Part shown: piece by piece, positions 52,601 to 59,590 of the stretch
Layout: the number at the start of each line of letters is the position of its first letter
Numbering within the stretch: the stretch's first letter is position 1
Assembly (NCBI GenBank): GCA_905221605.1
Contig: CAJNDS010002173.1
Location: forward strand, 188,001 to 248,000
Source of the DNA: Symbiodinium natans
Taxonomy: Eukaryota; Sar; Dinophyceae; Suessiales; Symbiodiniaceae
Length of the DNA stretch: 60,000 nt
Reading direction: 5' to 3'
Notes under the pieces: generated by a model
The model's database searches: none
The model's input: the letters and a program-made list of their open reading frames with translations, nothing else
Told to the model about the DNA's origin: nothing
Program-made: the position numbers and the translations under genes

Positions 52601-55600
52601 GGTGTCAAGAAGGAATTTGACAACGTAAGGTGTGAGTTTTTGTTTAAGAACAGTGGCTATCAGTTTAGCCTCTGTTGTCATCAGGGCAAGTGGTCTGAGG
52701 TTCTCGGGCCGGGAGGGGCTCTTGCCAGGCTTAGGAATCCAAACTAGCCAGCCACTGGTCCAACTTTTGTCTAGCAACGGCTCGAGTCCTGGTTGCCAGG
52801 CCTGTTGGAGATACTGCAGTAGGGCAGGTAGGACCAGTGACTTGTTCGCTTGGTAAGCCGTGATGGGTGCGGAGTGGGGTGGGACTGCTTTGTTGGGTTT
52901 TAGCTGGCCCAGCGCCTCGGTGAGTTCTTCCATACTGATCTGCAGTGGTGCCTGGAGGGGTTCCGTAAGGTTAGAGGTGGGTTCCTTGCAGAACGTGGCT
53001 CGACTGTACACGAGTAGCGCCTGCACGCTTTCGTCGTCATTCAGCATTTTACCTGTGCTATCGCGAAGTTGGACGCGCCTGTAGGCCTGCTTTGGCGCTA
53101 GTCGTTTTACAACTTGGTAAAGCCCCCTCAGGTCACCACGTTGTTTGGCCTGTTCGGCCTCCTGGATGCACGCTAACAGGCGTTGTCGTCTTGCCTGTCG
53201 TCCAACGCGCTTGCACTCTCGACTGCATTTGGCAAAGCTGGCAGCATGGCGCCACATGGTGAAGAGCGAGGCAAGGCCAGTGCTAGCTTGACACTTGCGG
53301 AGTGCGTCGCGCGCCTGCCAGAGCAGTTTGACGCTGGCACGCACCTCGGCCGTTTGCCATGGAGCAGGCGCGCGTGCCCTGGCTTGTCGCGGGAAATGTC
53401 GTGCTGTAATTTGGCTTACGACATGATCAGTTCTAGTGCGTTCTGCAGGTGTCAACTGGGCGAGAGCGAGACTCATGTCCGTGCGCCAGGCTGCGTGCTG
53501 TGTAGAGCAGCTCTGGGCTGCTTTGCGAAGCGTGAGCTCGTCCCACCTGAGTGGAGGCTTGTGTGCAGGTTTATACTTCCAAACATGGGCTGGGAGGCGT
53601 GTGCTCAGCATGAGGTGCTTTCCGCCGCTTCGCCAGTCCGCGAATGGCGCGGGCGCAACTGCTGTGTTAGGTATGGCGGCGGTGGCCTGCGGTCCTCTGG
53701 TAAGCATGTAATCAATGACACTGCTGCCTTGTGGACCGACGAATGTGGGATGATGGCCGTGATGCGTGTTAAGCGCCGTGAGCGAGTGCATGAGGCAAAT
53801 GTCACGAAATTGGTCAGCGTCGGTTTCGGGTCTGGCTGGAGCGTGAAAGTTCAGGCCGGTGATGCTAGCATTGCGCGGTAATACTGTGTTAAAGTCGCCT
53901 CCTATGATAAGACCATTTCGGGCCGGCAAAGAGCTAAGGAGTGTATCTAACTGTCCCCACAGTGGTTTTCTGTTTTTGACATTGACTGCTTCAGAACACG
54001 TGCGTCGCCATGGGACCTGATAGACATTGACAATGTCCCAGGTTTGCTGTCGGAGTCGGACACGCACGTGCAGAAGTCTGCCTGGGATCCATTCATTGAA
54101 GCTGATTTGCTGTGGAGAGGCTATGCCATGGTGGATTGCAGTGAGCAGTCCTGAGCATCGTTCAGGGCCTCCGCTGCCAACAGCGTGATACCGGCCCTGA
54201 TTGAACTCGCTGGAGTCTCCCCAGTGGGTCTCCTGCAACAAGGCTATGCGGGGCTGGTTTTGGCTGAGCCATGAGCTCCACTCGTCGTAGGCAAGCGTGG
54301 TGGCCCCGCCTATGTTATGGCTGGTGACATGCAAGAACGGTCGTGGCGTCAGGGCTTTGGCCTGTCGTGCGAGTGAAAGTTTGGGAATAGGTGCACGATA
54401 TCGTTGCGCCTGTAATGCTTCTGCAGAGTACTGCTTCCCCCGGTATGTGGCTACACCTGCCCTGTTGGCTTGTTTAACTGCACGTTTATACGCTCTTTTA
54501 ACAATCCAGTTAGGGGCAGGGGTCTTCGGTGAGGGTTGCTGAGTGTACCGGGCAGTCTTAGTTACCTCACCCTGGCACGGCAGGATCAAGAGCATTAGGC
54601 GGTATAGACGTCTAGCCGGGAGCATCCAGTGGGCGTTGGAGCTGCTCTTCGTCTGATGCATCGGCTGCGCTGGTGATGTGCTTAGGACAGGCGCAGTTCG
54701 TGCGTTAGAATAGCTGCAAGTTTGGTCGTGATAGGAGTGCCCGCCAAGGTCTTGCGCATGGTTGCCATGCACAGCGTGTGTGGCACAAACTTCTGAGGCT
54801 CTCGCTGTCTGTCGTTTGTCAGAGAGCGACGGGCCTACCAGGGTCGTTGGGGAAGCTCCTACTTGGGTCGTGGCAGGGGTTGGGGCAGCTCCTACCTGGG
54901 TGGGGCCCGGGTTTCGGGGGGCTCCTACCTGATTTCGGGCAGGGGTTGGGGGAGCTCCTACCTGGGTCGGGGCAGGAGTTGGGGGTGCAGGCAGCTGGTC
55001 TTGGGGCATGTTGTACATGGGTACTTGGCAGCGGTTGCACACCTTGTATGCTAGCACACGCACTGCGCAGCGTCCACCTGGCAGGTCCATGCCGTCCAGT
55101 TCTCTGCGAATCTGATAAGAGATCGCAGAGTCCTCAAAGTGCACTGCGTATCCTCCTGCGAGGTCGATGCATGCCGCATATTGGCCAAATGAACATATGT
55201 ACTCATGGAAAATTTGGCTGGGAATGCCCGTGGTAAGCACAACCCAGCTGCCCTGATTGATGCAGGGGAGGTTTTCCGCAGTGACATGCTGTGCTGTCAG
55301 TGCCGCGGTAGCCTGGCTCAGCCGCCCCGACTCAGGCGCCGCGTCAAGTAGGTGCGGTGTCTCAGAGAGCCCAGCGTTGTCGTCTGCAGCGTGTTGGTGA
55401 GTTGATGGCCTTGGTGCCAGGATCTCTTCGTCTGTCTCCGTGTCTCTGTTTGGCATGTTCTCATTCTCCGAGTCGGTGTCGATCGCATGATCCTGGGTGG
55501 TCGAGGAGAGATGTTGAAGCGGTAGGCCTGCAGGTTTTGGCATCGGTGCGGTCAGAGGGACAACTTGGCCATCCTCGGAGCTGCAGTCTGAGTAGGTGTC

Positions 55601-58600
55601 GGCACTCTCACCGGCATCTTCAAGGCTCAGACTTGGCTGGGCTCGCGATTCACTGTACACGGTCAGCGGAGGGGGCCGCGGAGCTCGGCTTCCTTCCGCT
55701 GCCGTCGAGGCCATAGGCTCCCCCGTCTGCCGAGCCGTGGAAGGGGGTGGTGCAGCGCCAGCTGCCCTTCTGAGGTGTCGCCATGGTCGAGCTTTGGCAC
55801 GTGCCTTGTCCGCCGCCGTTCTGTGCCGGGGCATCTTGGCTTTTGCATGGCTGCAGCAATGGCAAGTTTTGTGGAGGTGTCTTAGCGTGCTGAACATGGG
55901 ATGCGCACTGCACTGCCCTATGTGACAGAAAGGGCAGGAGGGGCCTCGGCTTCTTGAGTGCGTGTGCTGAGATGGGCACCTGTGTTCATGAGCTGGCGCA
56001 CAGACATCAGCTGCGTCTATGTTGCCTGCTGACTTTCCTACGCGCGCGACTGTTCGTCGCCTCGCTGGCCACAGCCTGCGTGCATAGGGGTGTGTGCGAC
56101 AGCGCTTGTAGAGAGGGATCAATGCATTCACGCCGTGGGCGCGAAACAAGCTGATTGCTTCCATATTGGGTTGATCAGGCCCTGGCTCACAGTAGTGTAG
56201 GTCGCAGGCCCAGCAGGGGCCGTGGTCCTTAGTCACGACGTGTATCCAGGCGACCTCAGAGCATGCACCTGCAAGCCTGCAGTGCATGTTGCATGTGGCA
56301 CGAGGTCTGAGTATTGAAGCGCCCAGGGGCAGGTTGCAGTGAGCAGCATCCATTTGCATCGTCGGATGCCTGAGGCTGACTGGCTTTGGGCAGGGGAAAG
56401 AAGATCGAGAGGACTTAGAAAGAAGTTTCAGGCACAGGAAAGCGGGGGTAGATTGGGTCAGAGAAAAGGGAGAGGGAGAGAAGGAGAAGGAGAGAGGAGT
56501 GTGTATCACCCGCATGGTGCCATGGGTGAGCGCGTGACTGCATATGTTCGCCAGAAGGCATGAAAGCGGCCACTGGTGTTGTCTGGCTCCAGATCCTCCT
56601 GCAGCAAGAGGATCAACCCTCGCATCTCTGCCAACAGGAGATCCCTGCGTGGCAGTCCCGGACTTGGGACCGGGCCGGCTCTGCATCGTCCTTGCTAAAG
56701 TGGGCTTGGGGGCCTTGTCTAGCGCGGCGCGTGGCAAGCGCATATATGCGTGTGTGAGTGCGCTGTCAACATGTTCGTTCCCTGCTGAGGTGCAAGCAAT
56801 GGTGCGTACTAGAGAATCAAGAGGGCTAAACAGAACCCCACAGTGGGTATTATGGAATGGTCCGGTCTTAGAGGGGGAATGCTGCGGCAGAACGTCTGGC
56901 GCTTGCACTGATGTCAGGCGATAGCTCCAACCGACTAGCAGCTGATTTTCCCTCTCTCTGCCTGCACGGGCGCCAAGCCTGGCGTTCTTGAAGCTTGCTT
57001 GCTGGGCCAAAGGCCGACATTTCTGGTTCTCCGTCAGCGCAACGTCAGTAGACCTTAGCTGCGTTTGGTTCGCGTGTTGGGTCTTAGGGCGGGCTTGGGA
57101 TTTGACGGATCTGAGGGTCCGTGCGTAGGCATTGTCAGGCAAGTCGCTGAGCCTACGCTGACGTATCCTACCGTTAATCTTGCTGCGGGGGCATCTAGGG
57201 ACTGTTTGCTGAGCACTTATGGCAGCAAGGGACGGCCAGCGCCGCAGTAGCAAGTCAGGCGCTTCACTGCACGTGTCACGCATGTGATGCGCACCAGGCG
57301 TCCTGAACAGTGGCTCTATGTGATGGGGCTGCGTGAAGCTGTTCGAAGAGTCCCACGCACAGCCGTATTTTGCAATGGCCCTTGCACTTGACATGAGCGG
57401 TCGCCACAAGCAAAGCCGATCATGCGAGGATGTGGGAAAACCAACCCGGTCCGTGGCTGCGCCTTGCGTCCTAGTGAATCTAGGGTGTCTAGGGCGGGGA
57501 AGGTGGTAAGGGTCTACCTTAGGTATCAGCGTCCGGCACCAGGGCGCACCGAGGATGCCTCGAGGTGCGACTTGGAAGGATAGTTGATGTCTGTCACGCG
57601 ACATCTCGGGAGAAACAACCCAGGCCGTGACTGCTTTGCATGGAGGAGTCTGAAGGTTGACAAGGTATGAGGGATTGTCTGGGTATGGTAGGATGGCGGT
57701 TGCACGGCACCGGGGCGCACCGAGGATACCTCGAGGTGCGCCTGGGAGAGAAATGCTCAGCCGACAGTACCTGCCCTGTGGTATGCTGCGTGGATGAACT
57801 GTATACAAGGTTGTGATAATGTTGAAGCGGGTCGGGAAGTTATGGGGGGTCGGTGGGGTAGCAACTGTCCGGGCCAGGCGCCCGTGAGCGTGGCTCACTG
57901 CGCGCTCTCCACGTCGCGGCAAGTGAACAGGCTTGTCGAGATTTGACCTGAAGCAGGAAGGCGCTACTCGGGTGGGTCGGGTTCGGGCTTTGCGGGACAG
58001 GCGATTGCTTACTGGCATGTGAAGGCTTATGAGGTCCCCGCACGGGGCGGCAGGCGCGGCCTCCAGGGCCGGGGTCCCCTCAAGCGAGGCAGCTTGTGAT
58101 GCAGGCTGCGTGGCGCCGTTGGACGCCTGATCTGCAGAGAACGCACTGCATGGCAAGGCAGCCTCCACGGGGTTCGTCACCTCATCTCTCCATGGAACCA
58201 TTGTTTCGATTGTGGGACTTGTCAATCTCAGGAAGTCCAGATATTCATTCCAGATCCGAATGAAGTCCATGAGGTTCACCTGTCGTGTTGCAAGTTCTGT
58301 TTGCAGGAGATCAAACAGCTCGCTTCGGGTGAACCATATGCCAACCTCTGATCCGAATTCCAGTGTTGTAGTGAGTTGCTCGTATATCCTGCTTGACTGG
58401 GCAGGGCTGTAGTAAGCCATTTCAACAAGGCCTGCCGCTGAAAGCATGATGTTCTGTCGTCGACGCGGGTCGATGACAGCTGTGGTCGAGCATGAGGCGG
58501 TCCCCAGTTCCTGTGGAGCTTGCTCGTCCAATCGTGCTCGCTTGGGCTCACCTTCTTTCACAGCGTCCTCCGGCATGGCCTTGGTCGGCATCACCTGCAG

Positions 58601-59323
58601 CGCCAGTAGTCCAACGATGGTCTGGCGTGTCGGCATTCTCCCACCAGGGAAGATGGCAATGGCGGGCAGGAGAACAGTCCCCTTCCAATCACCTGGATTC
58701 CAGTCCCGGCTAGGGATTAATGTCGCTTGGCTGCTCGTCCTCCTCTGACCGGTCATCAGGCACTTCGATGCTCTCCAGGAAGTCGCTGAAGGCTTCGGGG
58801 TCAAAGAATTGTAGCAGCAAGTGTAGCGAGTTGAAGTCCTCGCCAGGTCTGGCTTCCTGTATGGCCTGTAGGAGCCAGGTCGTGTGCTGTTGCGGCACCC
58901 TCCAGTTCCGGATAAGATGCTGGGCCAGAGTGAACTCAGCGCGGCGCATGTAGAAGTTGTACGGGCTGTTTGGTCCCAGGCTGCGCAGGAACTCCAGTCG
59001 CTCTGGTTGTTGCGGCTGGCGATACAGCAGCAGCATGAGACGATAGTGTCGTGAGACCGAGCTTCTGGCGCTGGCCGGGATCCTGCCCAGCATGGTCGCA
59101 ATCCACGTGTCATACTGTCGCTCTCGCAACTGTCTTCGTAGTCGGCGCATGATGGCATCCAGCCGGCTTGTGTGCCCCTCCAATGCAGCCAGGTGATTCC
59201 GGACAACATTAAGCAGCAGAGAGCCAGCAAGGGTCTGCCACAGGTCTTTGCTCGGTTGCCCGCCGAACACCAGTGCTTCAGAGTGTGCCTCCTCGTGTTG
59301 AAATGCTCGGCAGGCCATGACAT
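48872..59323 (-). CDS. LINE polyprotein frame (RRM-EN-RT-ZnF .. USP), 3483 codons
   Basis: Open without a stop for 10.4 kb. Credible segments: about residues 230-420 (helical, contains EFGSEVGIWFTRSELFDLL); 989-1160 (Cys/His-rich, starting at an ATG at 56359); 1359-1425 RRM; 1446-1500 eleven-residue repeats; 1664-1910 endonuclease; 2140-2495 reverse transcriptase; 2652-2862 zinc fingers; 3226-3483 USP. Not credible as protein: residues 1-210 (antagonistic to ORF1 in another frame), about 430-980 (Arg/Pro/His-rich, spacer-like) and about 2883-3215 (antagonistic to the 327-codon frame). The real second protein may start at M989 (56359) or M230 (58636). The frame as a whole is therefore a composite, not one proven protein. 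Confidence 0.85.
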   Translation of the reverse strand: MSWPAEHFNTRRHTLKHWCSAGNRAKTCGRPLLALCCLMLSGITWLHWRGTQAGWMPSCADYEDSCESDSMTRGLRPCWAGSRPAPEARSHDTIVSCCCCIASRNNQSDWSSCAAWDQTARTTSTCAALSSLWPSILSGTGGCRNSTRPGSYRPYRKPDLARTSTRYTCCYNSLTPKPSATSWRASKCLMTGQRRTSSQATLIPSRDWNPGDWKGTVLLPAIAIFPGGRMPTRQTIVGLLALQVMPTKAMPEDAVKEGEPKRARLDEQAPQELGTASCSTTAVIDPRRRQNIMLSAAGLVEMAYYSPAQSSRIYEQLTTTLEFGSEVGIWFTRSELFDLLQTELATRQVNLMDFIRIWNEYLDFLRLTSPTIETMVPWRDEVTNPVEAALPCSAFSADQASNGATQPASQAASLEGTPALEAAPAAPCGDLISLHMPVSNRLSRKARTRPTRVAPSCFRSNLDKPVHLPRRGERAVSHAHGRLARTVATPPTPHNFPTRFNIITTLYTVHPRSIPQGRYCRLSISLPGAPRGILGAPRCRATAILPYPDNPSYLVNLQTPPCKAVTAWVVSPEMSRDRHQLSFQVAPRGILGAPWCRTLIPKVDPYHLPRPRHPRFTRTQGAATDRVGFPTSSHDRLCLWRPLMSSARAIAKYGCAWDSSNSFTQPHHIEPLFRTPGAHHMRDTCSEAPDLLLRRWPSLAAISAQQTVPRCPRSKINGRIRQRRLSDLPDNAYARTLRSVKSQARPKTQHANQTQLRSTDVALTENQKCRPLAQQASFKNARLGARAGRERENQLLVGWSYRLTSVQAPDVLPQHSPSKTGPFHNTHCGVLFSPLDSLVRTIACTSAGNEHVDSALTHAYMRLPRAALDKAPKPTLARTMQSRPGPKSGTATQGSPVGRDARVDPLAAGGSGARQHQWPLSCLLANICSHALTHGTMRVIHTPLSFSFSPSPFSLTQSTPAFLCLKLLSKSSRSSFPCPKPVSLRHPTMQMDAAHCNLPLGASILRPRATCNMHCRLAGACSEVAWIHVVTKDHGPCWACDLHYCEPGPDQPNMEAISLFRAHGVNALIPLYKRCRTHPYARRLWPARRRTVARVGKSAGNIDAADVCAPAHEHRCPSQHTHSRSRGPSCPFCHIGQCSAHPMFSTLRHLHKTCHCCSHAKAKMPRHRTAADKARAKARPWRHLRRAAGAAPPPSTARQTGEPMASTAAEGSRAPRPPPLTVYSESRAQPSLSLEDAGESADTYSDCSSEDGQVVPLTAPMPKPAGLPLQHLSSTTQDHAIDTDSENENMPNRDTETDEEILAPRPSTHQHAADDNAGLSETPHLLDAAPESGRLSQATAALTAQHVTAENLPCINQGSWVVLTTGIPSQIFHEYICSFGQYAACIDLAGGYAVHFEDSAISYQIRRELDGMDLPGGRCAVRVLAYKVCNRCQVPMYNMPQDQLPAPPTPAPTQVGAPPTPARNQVGAPRNPGPTQVGAAPTPATTQVGASPTTLVGPSLSDKRQTARASEVCATHAVHGNHAQDLGGHSYHDQTCSYSNARTAPVLSTSPAQPMHQTKSSSNAHWMLPARRLYRLMLLILPCQGEVTKTARYTQQPSPKTPAPNWIVKRAYKRAVKQANRAGVATYRGKQYSAEALQAQRYRAPIPKLSLARQAKALTPRPFLHVTSHNIGGATTLAYDEWSSWLSQNQPRIALLQETHWGDSSEFNQGRYHAVGSGGPERCSGLLTAIHHGIASPQQISFNEWIPGRLLHVRVRLRQQTWDIVNVYQVPWRRTCSEAVNVKNRKPLWGQLDTLLSSLPARNGLIIGGDFNTVLPRNASITGLNFHAPARPETDADQFRDICLMHSLTALNTHHGHHPTFVGPQGSSVIDYMLTRGPQATAAIPNTAVAPAPFADWRSGGKHLMLSTRLPAHVWKYKPAHKPPLRWDELTLRKAAQSCSTQHAAWRTDMSLALAQLTPAERTRTDHVVSQITARHFPRQARARAPAPWQTAEVRASVKLLWQARDALRKCQASTGLASLFTMWRHAASFAKCSRECKRVGRQARRQRLLACIQEAEQAKQRGDLRGLYQVVKRLAPKQAYRRVQLRDSTGKMLNDDESVQALLVYSRATFCKEPTSNLTEPLQAPLQISMEELTEALGQLKPNKAVPPHSAPITAYQANKSLVLPALLQYLQQAWQPGLEPLLDKSWTSGWLVWIPKPGKSPSRPENLRPLALMTTEAKLIATVLKQKLTPYVVKFLLDTPQFAYVPNRNIYHSISKVLAHCRQVRERLKAFTENLHRRHSGVCPTKQGENYGALQITLDLSKAFDSLRWGHVQRALQAADVPQPLCAAVLSLLSHTTYHLHSGEAITSLRITNGIRQGCPLSPLLWSLASGRIWQILKQHMTEQATQGITLYADDHHLGLTFHDVPTFKQAIKQAGILLEVLDTAGLSVNAQKSVALLEVRGKALKKAVKDYVAKTAQGRCFVLPHPYSPQLPPTRIPLQTTATYLGIVIAYHNFEDATLKRNIRKAQGRYQQLRKILNGHHNLTQTTRLRLWRACIEPIFYYALHTTGITKQGSHLLYTALIKQLRAIGASPVHITHESSTDLLARLGVQWFHDTMQERGNNLLQKLCLAPPEDGILQDPHIQASLQASLNTFMELNSFSPPEPEVLAFECATCGASFASNRGLKTHLRRKHGEAQVAHTLKARDHGLNGLPTCKHCKVAFPKWQVLENHVRLLACEGLRKAWRDMQTPDITLDPKDVPQSSTETYHFPTPIALKKFPQLHTFLTQPYANAWGSVFACATITTWVRQHCVFCGQWIAGPAGFRAHWRRIHEDIWSIISALTLTLQRKGATLFTPPTHQPCLACQQTVRKPLLHTPACAVITQVVALQLLVQPESVHLPCHASHGVRSLTLRRRAGGHMGGPFSSHAADPTGVVSDTGAEAPARTGGVSAHTPTPARTARGVWDGSAESPASPHRLTHGDQSHDSQALAPAGGFPANDTGRPWFCSSPGRDSGKQHPRRPDPEIPPMACSTSAWQTDQLEWHRPIGRGQRSHQSLGDANPAALTLDAMFGKRTAGQTADLHTDQRTSDEGPGHGTLQGGTVDHVALGPRPAENGAGPVSSQGHYRTDAPASSRPTRVPRGPHSCPSLSLPAEMGNRAEATQDSDALRSEPSKEPGSQPPFGSLRTSSSHYDRRGPEAGGPTPQPDGAAPLQNGGTVRARNGPDGPSLVRDTPPDSIPLFQAYPTLQIPLHNPHNLCYLNSVTLASLWTSRAHVTPQQQPLWEVCNSLVAQSHPCKLALVIRPLLRYWKHIRSQHDAAEFYAFLAPQLLATLCEGDWQARRHALPHAEVTDLGSTVQPVSLYPSLTETTLQALVNKWHTQAHRHALRKAPEILALRIPKFTRPGHPAALAVRYDLLNTECVQMPCYTRSDCTIGLVSYELTACVLHVGDTPRAGHYTTLLRVGQGEWQLHDDARDIIICTQQRASQLAGEQGYVILLRKASS
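49693..50676 (-). CDS. 327-codon frame between zinc fingers and USP
   Basis: Starts at ATG 50676 (MQAMEYDHSPYVDGLED), in the +1 frame relative to the long frame, and ends in TGA at 49695-49693 just before the USP domain. It contains RSLLMRCLVKELQDRLQTFT, LQLLQGLHECLEDPTLVLRF and SPMAQRLSKMVAQYEQEMG. Composition is far more protein-like than the long frame over the same bases. To make one polyprotein, translation would need +1 near 50680 and -1 near 49700. Otherwise these are two mutations or assembly errors. Function unknown. Confidence 0.7.
   Translation of the reverse strand: MQAMEYDHSPYVDGLEDTWGDHFRPTQQILQGSFQTPGPKRRRGPEEFPLTPPHPLGQRGGYGMGQLRAQPHPTDSLTAINPMTAKLSLQQEDSLQMTRADRGFVLHLGGTAGSSILDDLIQKSHQWHAAHQPGRPTNLNGTAPSAEASAPTNRSEMQTPLRSLLMRCLVKELQDRLQTFTQTKELQTKAQDTGLYKEGQWTMLRWDPDLQKMVPDQFRAKVTTEQTLQLLQGLHECLEDPTLVLRFHSLRKWEIVQKQRKTVMLLEVSLRKSLVHSHLLGLCGHPALTMIDAALKPEGLRRSPMAQRLSKMVAQYEQEMGLMDRRW
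50738..51370 (-). other. C2H2/C2HC zinc fingers after the reverse transcriptase
   Basis: Finger 1: C2654, C2657, H2670, H2675 in FECATCGASFASNRGLKTHL. Finger 2: C2697, C2700, H2713, C2719. Finger 3: C2792, C2795, H2808, H2813. A fourth Cys pair with H2856/C2860. Such fingers probably bind nucleic acid during target recognition or RNA binding. Confidence 0.8.
51839..52906 (-). other. reverse transcriptase domain
   Basis: Ordered motifs: GWLVWIPKPGKS (about 2191), QFAYVPNRN, ITLDLSKAFDSLRW with D2301, GIRQGCPLSPLLWSLASGR, LYADDHHLG with D2396/D2397, GLSVNAQKSVALLE, TATYLGIVI. All catalytic aspartates are present. Order and spacing are those of LINE reverse transcriptases. I do not assign a clade. 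Confidence 0.95.
53594..54334 (-). other. AP-like endonuclease domain
   Basis: Motifs: VTSHNIGG (N1670), ALLQETHWG (E1698), IIGGDFNTVL (D1810, N1812), SVIDYMLTRG (D1871), and at the end SGGKHLMLS (H1903). The usual SDH is here GKH, so the Asp of the Asp-His pair is replaced by K1902. The domain would nick target DNA to prime reverse transcription. Confidence 0.85.
54834..54988 (-). repeat. in-frame 33-bp coding repeat (APPTPAPTQVG)n
   Basis: Four clear units and one partial unit of 11 residues (A-P/A-P-T-P-A-x-x-Q-V-G) between RRM and endonuclease. Likely a flexible linker. Confidence 0.8.
55049..55249 (-). other. RRM-like RNA-binding domain
   Basis: Residues 1359-1425. RNP2-like WVVLTTGI, helix SQIFHEYICSFG, RNP1-like GGYAVHFED, helix SAISYQIRRELDG, last strand GGRCAVRVLA. 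The beta-alpha-beta-beta-alpha-beta order is clear. A C-x2-C pair (C1429, C1432) follows. Expected to bind the element RNA. Confidence 0.65.
55847..56338 (-). other. Cys/His-rich zinc-binding segments
   Basis: C996, C1011, C1015, C1021, then CWACDLHYC (1037-1045), and later SCPFCHIGQC .. TLRHLHKTC (1129-1154). Patterns suit two or three small zinc sites. It starts near ATG 56359, the best start for the main element protein. Confidence 0.55.
57535..57569 (-). repeat. 35-bp hairpin repeat, copy 1
   Basis: Differs from the copy at 57706-57740 at 2 of 35 bases. Contains CGCACC-GAGG / CCTC-GA-GGTGCG, a ten-pair stem with a two-base bulge. It lies in the spacer-like part of the element. Confidence 0.65.
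57706..57740 (-). repeat. 35-bp hairpin repeat, copy 2
   Basis: Second copy, 171 bp from the first, with the same stem. Flanking sequence is much less similar, so the hairpin appears selectively conserved or recently duplicated. Confidence 0.65.
58710..59318 (-). CDS. LINE ORF1, 202 codons
   Basis: ATG at 59318 (MACRAFQHEEAHSEALVFGG). Helical, no Cys cluster: DLWQTLAGSLLLNVVRNHL, RLDAIMRRLRRQLRERQYDT, RAEFTLAQHLIRNWRVPQQ, ending in an acidic tail and TAG at 58710. It lies in a different frame from the long frame and is far more protein-like over the shared bases. The frame is open upstream to a GTG at 59432. Probably an ORF1-type protein, but no known domain was recognised. The next possible ATG of the following frame is at 58636. 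Confidence 0.7.
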   Translation of the reverse strand: MACRAFQHEEAHSEALVFGGQPSKDLWQTLAGSLLLNVVRNHLAALEGHTSRLDAIMRRLRRQLRERQYDTWIATMLGRIPASARSSVSRHYRLMLLLYRQPQQPERLEFLRSLGPNSPYNFYMRRAEFTLAQHLIRNWRVPQQHTTWLLQAIQEARPGEDFNSLHLLLQFFDPEAFSDFLESIEVPDDRSEEDEQPSDINP

Positions 59324-59463
59324 CAGCGCAGAAAGCAGAGCGTCTTCCCTGAGCCTGTTGGAAAGAGGGGCCTGTTTGGGACTCGAGGCTGTTCACCACA
59401 CGCCACACACACGAACGCGCACGCACGCGCACACTCAGTACACGTCAGTTCGAGCCGAGATGC

Positions 59464-59478
59464 TTTGGCTTTGCGGTT
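59464..59478. repeat. putative target-site duplication, 5' side of LINE
   Basis: TTTGGCTTTGCGGTT, identical to 48349-48363. Bases on either side differ, so the match is exactly 15 bp. Confidence 0.65.
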
Positions 59479-59483
59479 CTACT

Positions 59484-59590
59484 AATTGCTTAAGAACCCC
59501 GACAGAATAAAAATATATAAAAATACTGACCCTTATTAAGGGTAAAAAAGGATTTATTCTTTTGTATTCTTTTCGGGTTCTTGAGCAAAT
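59484..59590. repeat. 107-bp imperfect palindrome
   Basis: Arms 59484-59513 and 59561-59590 match at 24 of 30 positions. In the exact centre lies a second palindrome, ACCCTTA-T-TAAGGGT (59529-59543). The loop regions are A/T-rich. Could be a MITE, a cruciform or a transcript terminator. No coding capacity. Confidence 0.6.

Larger units (their letters stand above)
48364..59463 (-). mobile_element. LINE (non-LTR retrotransposon) encoding a USP-type protease
   Basis: An about 11.1-kb element in minus orientation. In element order it has a 202-codon ORF1, a second small region (58636-58064), a spacer with two copies of a 35-bp hairpin, a long coding part with zinc-binding segments, RRM, endonuclease, reverse transcriptase and C2H2-type fingers, a 327-codon frame, and a USP domain. 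The 3' UTR is about 500 bp and ends in CAAAGT repeats. The 5' end is only about 145 bp before the ORF1 ATG. No LTRs. Boundaries are inferred from the 15-bp flanking repeats. LINEs copy by nicking target DNA and priming reverse transcription there. Confidence 0.75.

Noticed and set aside
54778-55236. 152-codon plus frame LGELLPGSGQ..
   Set aside because: Antisense of the 33-bp coding repeat and RRM region of the LINE.
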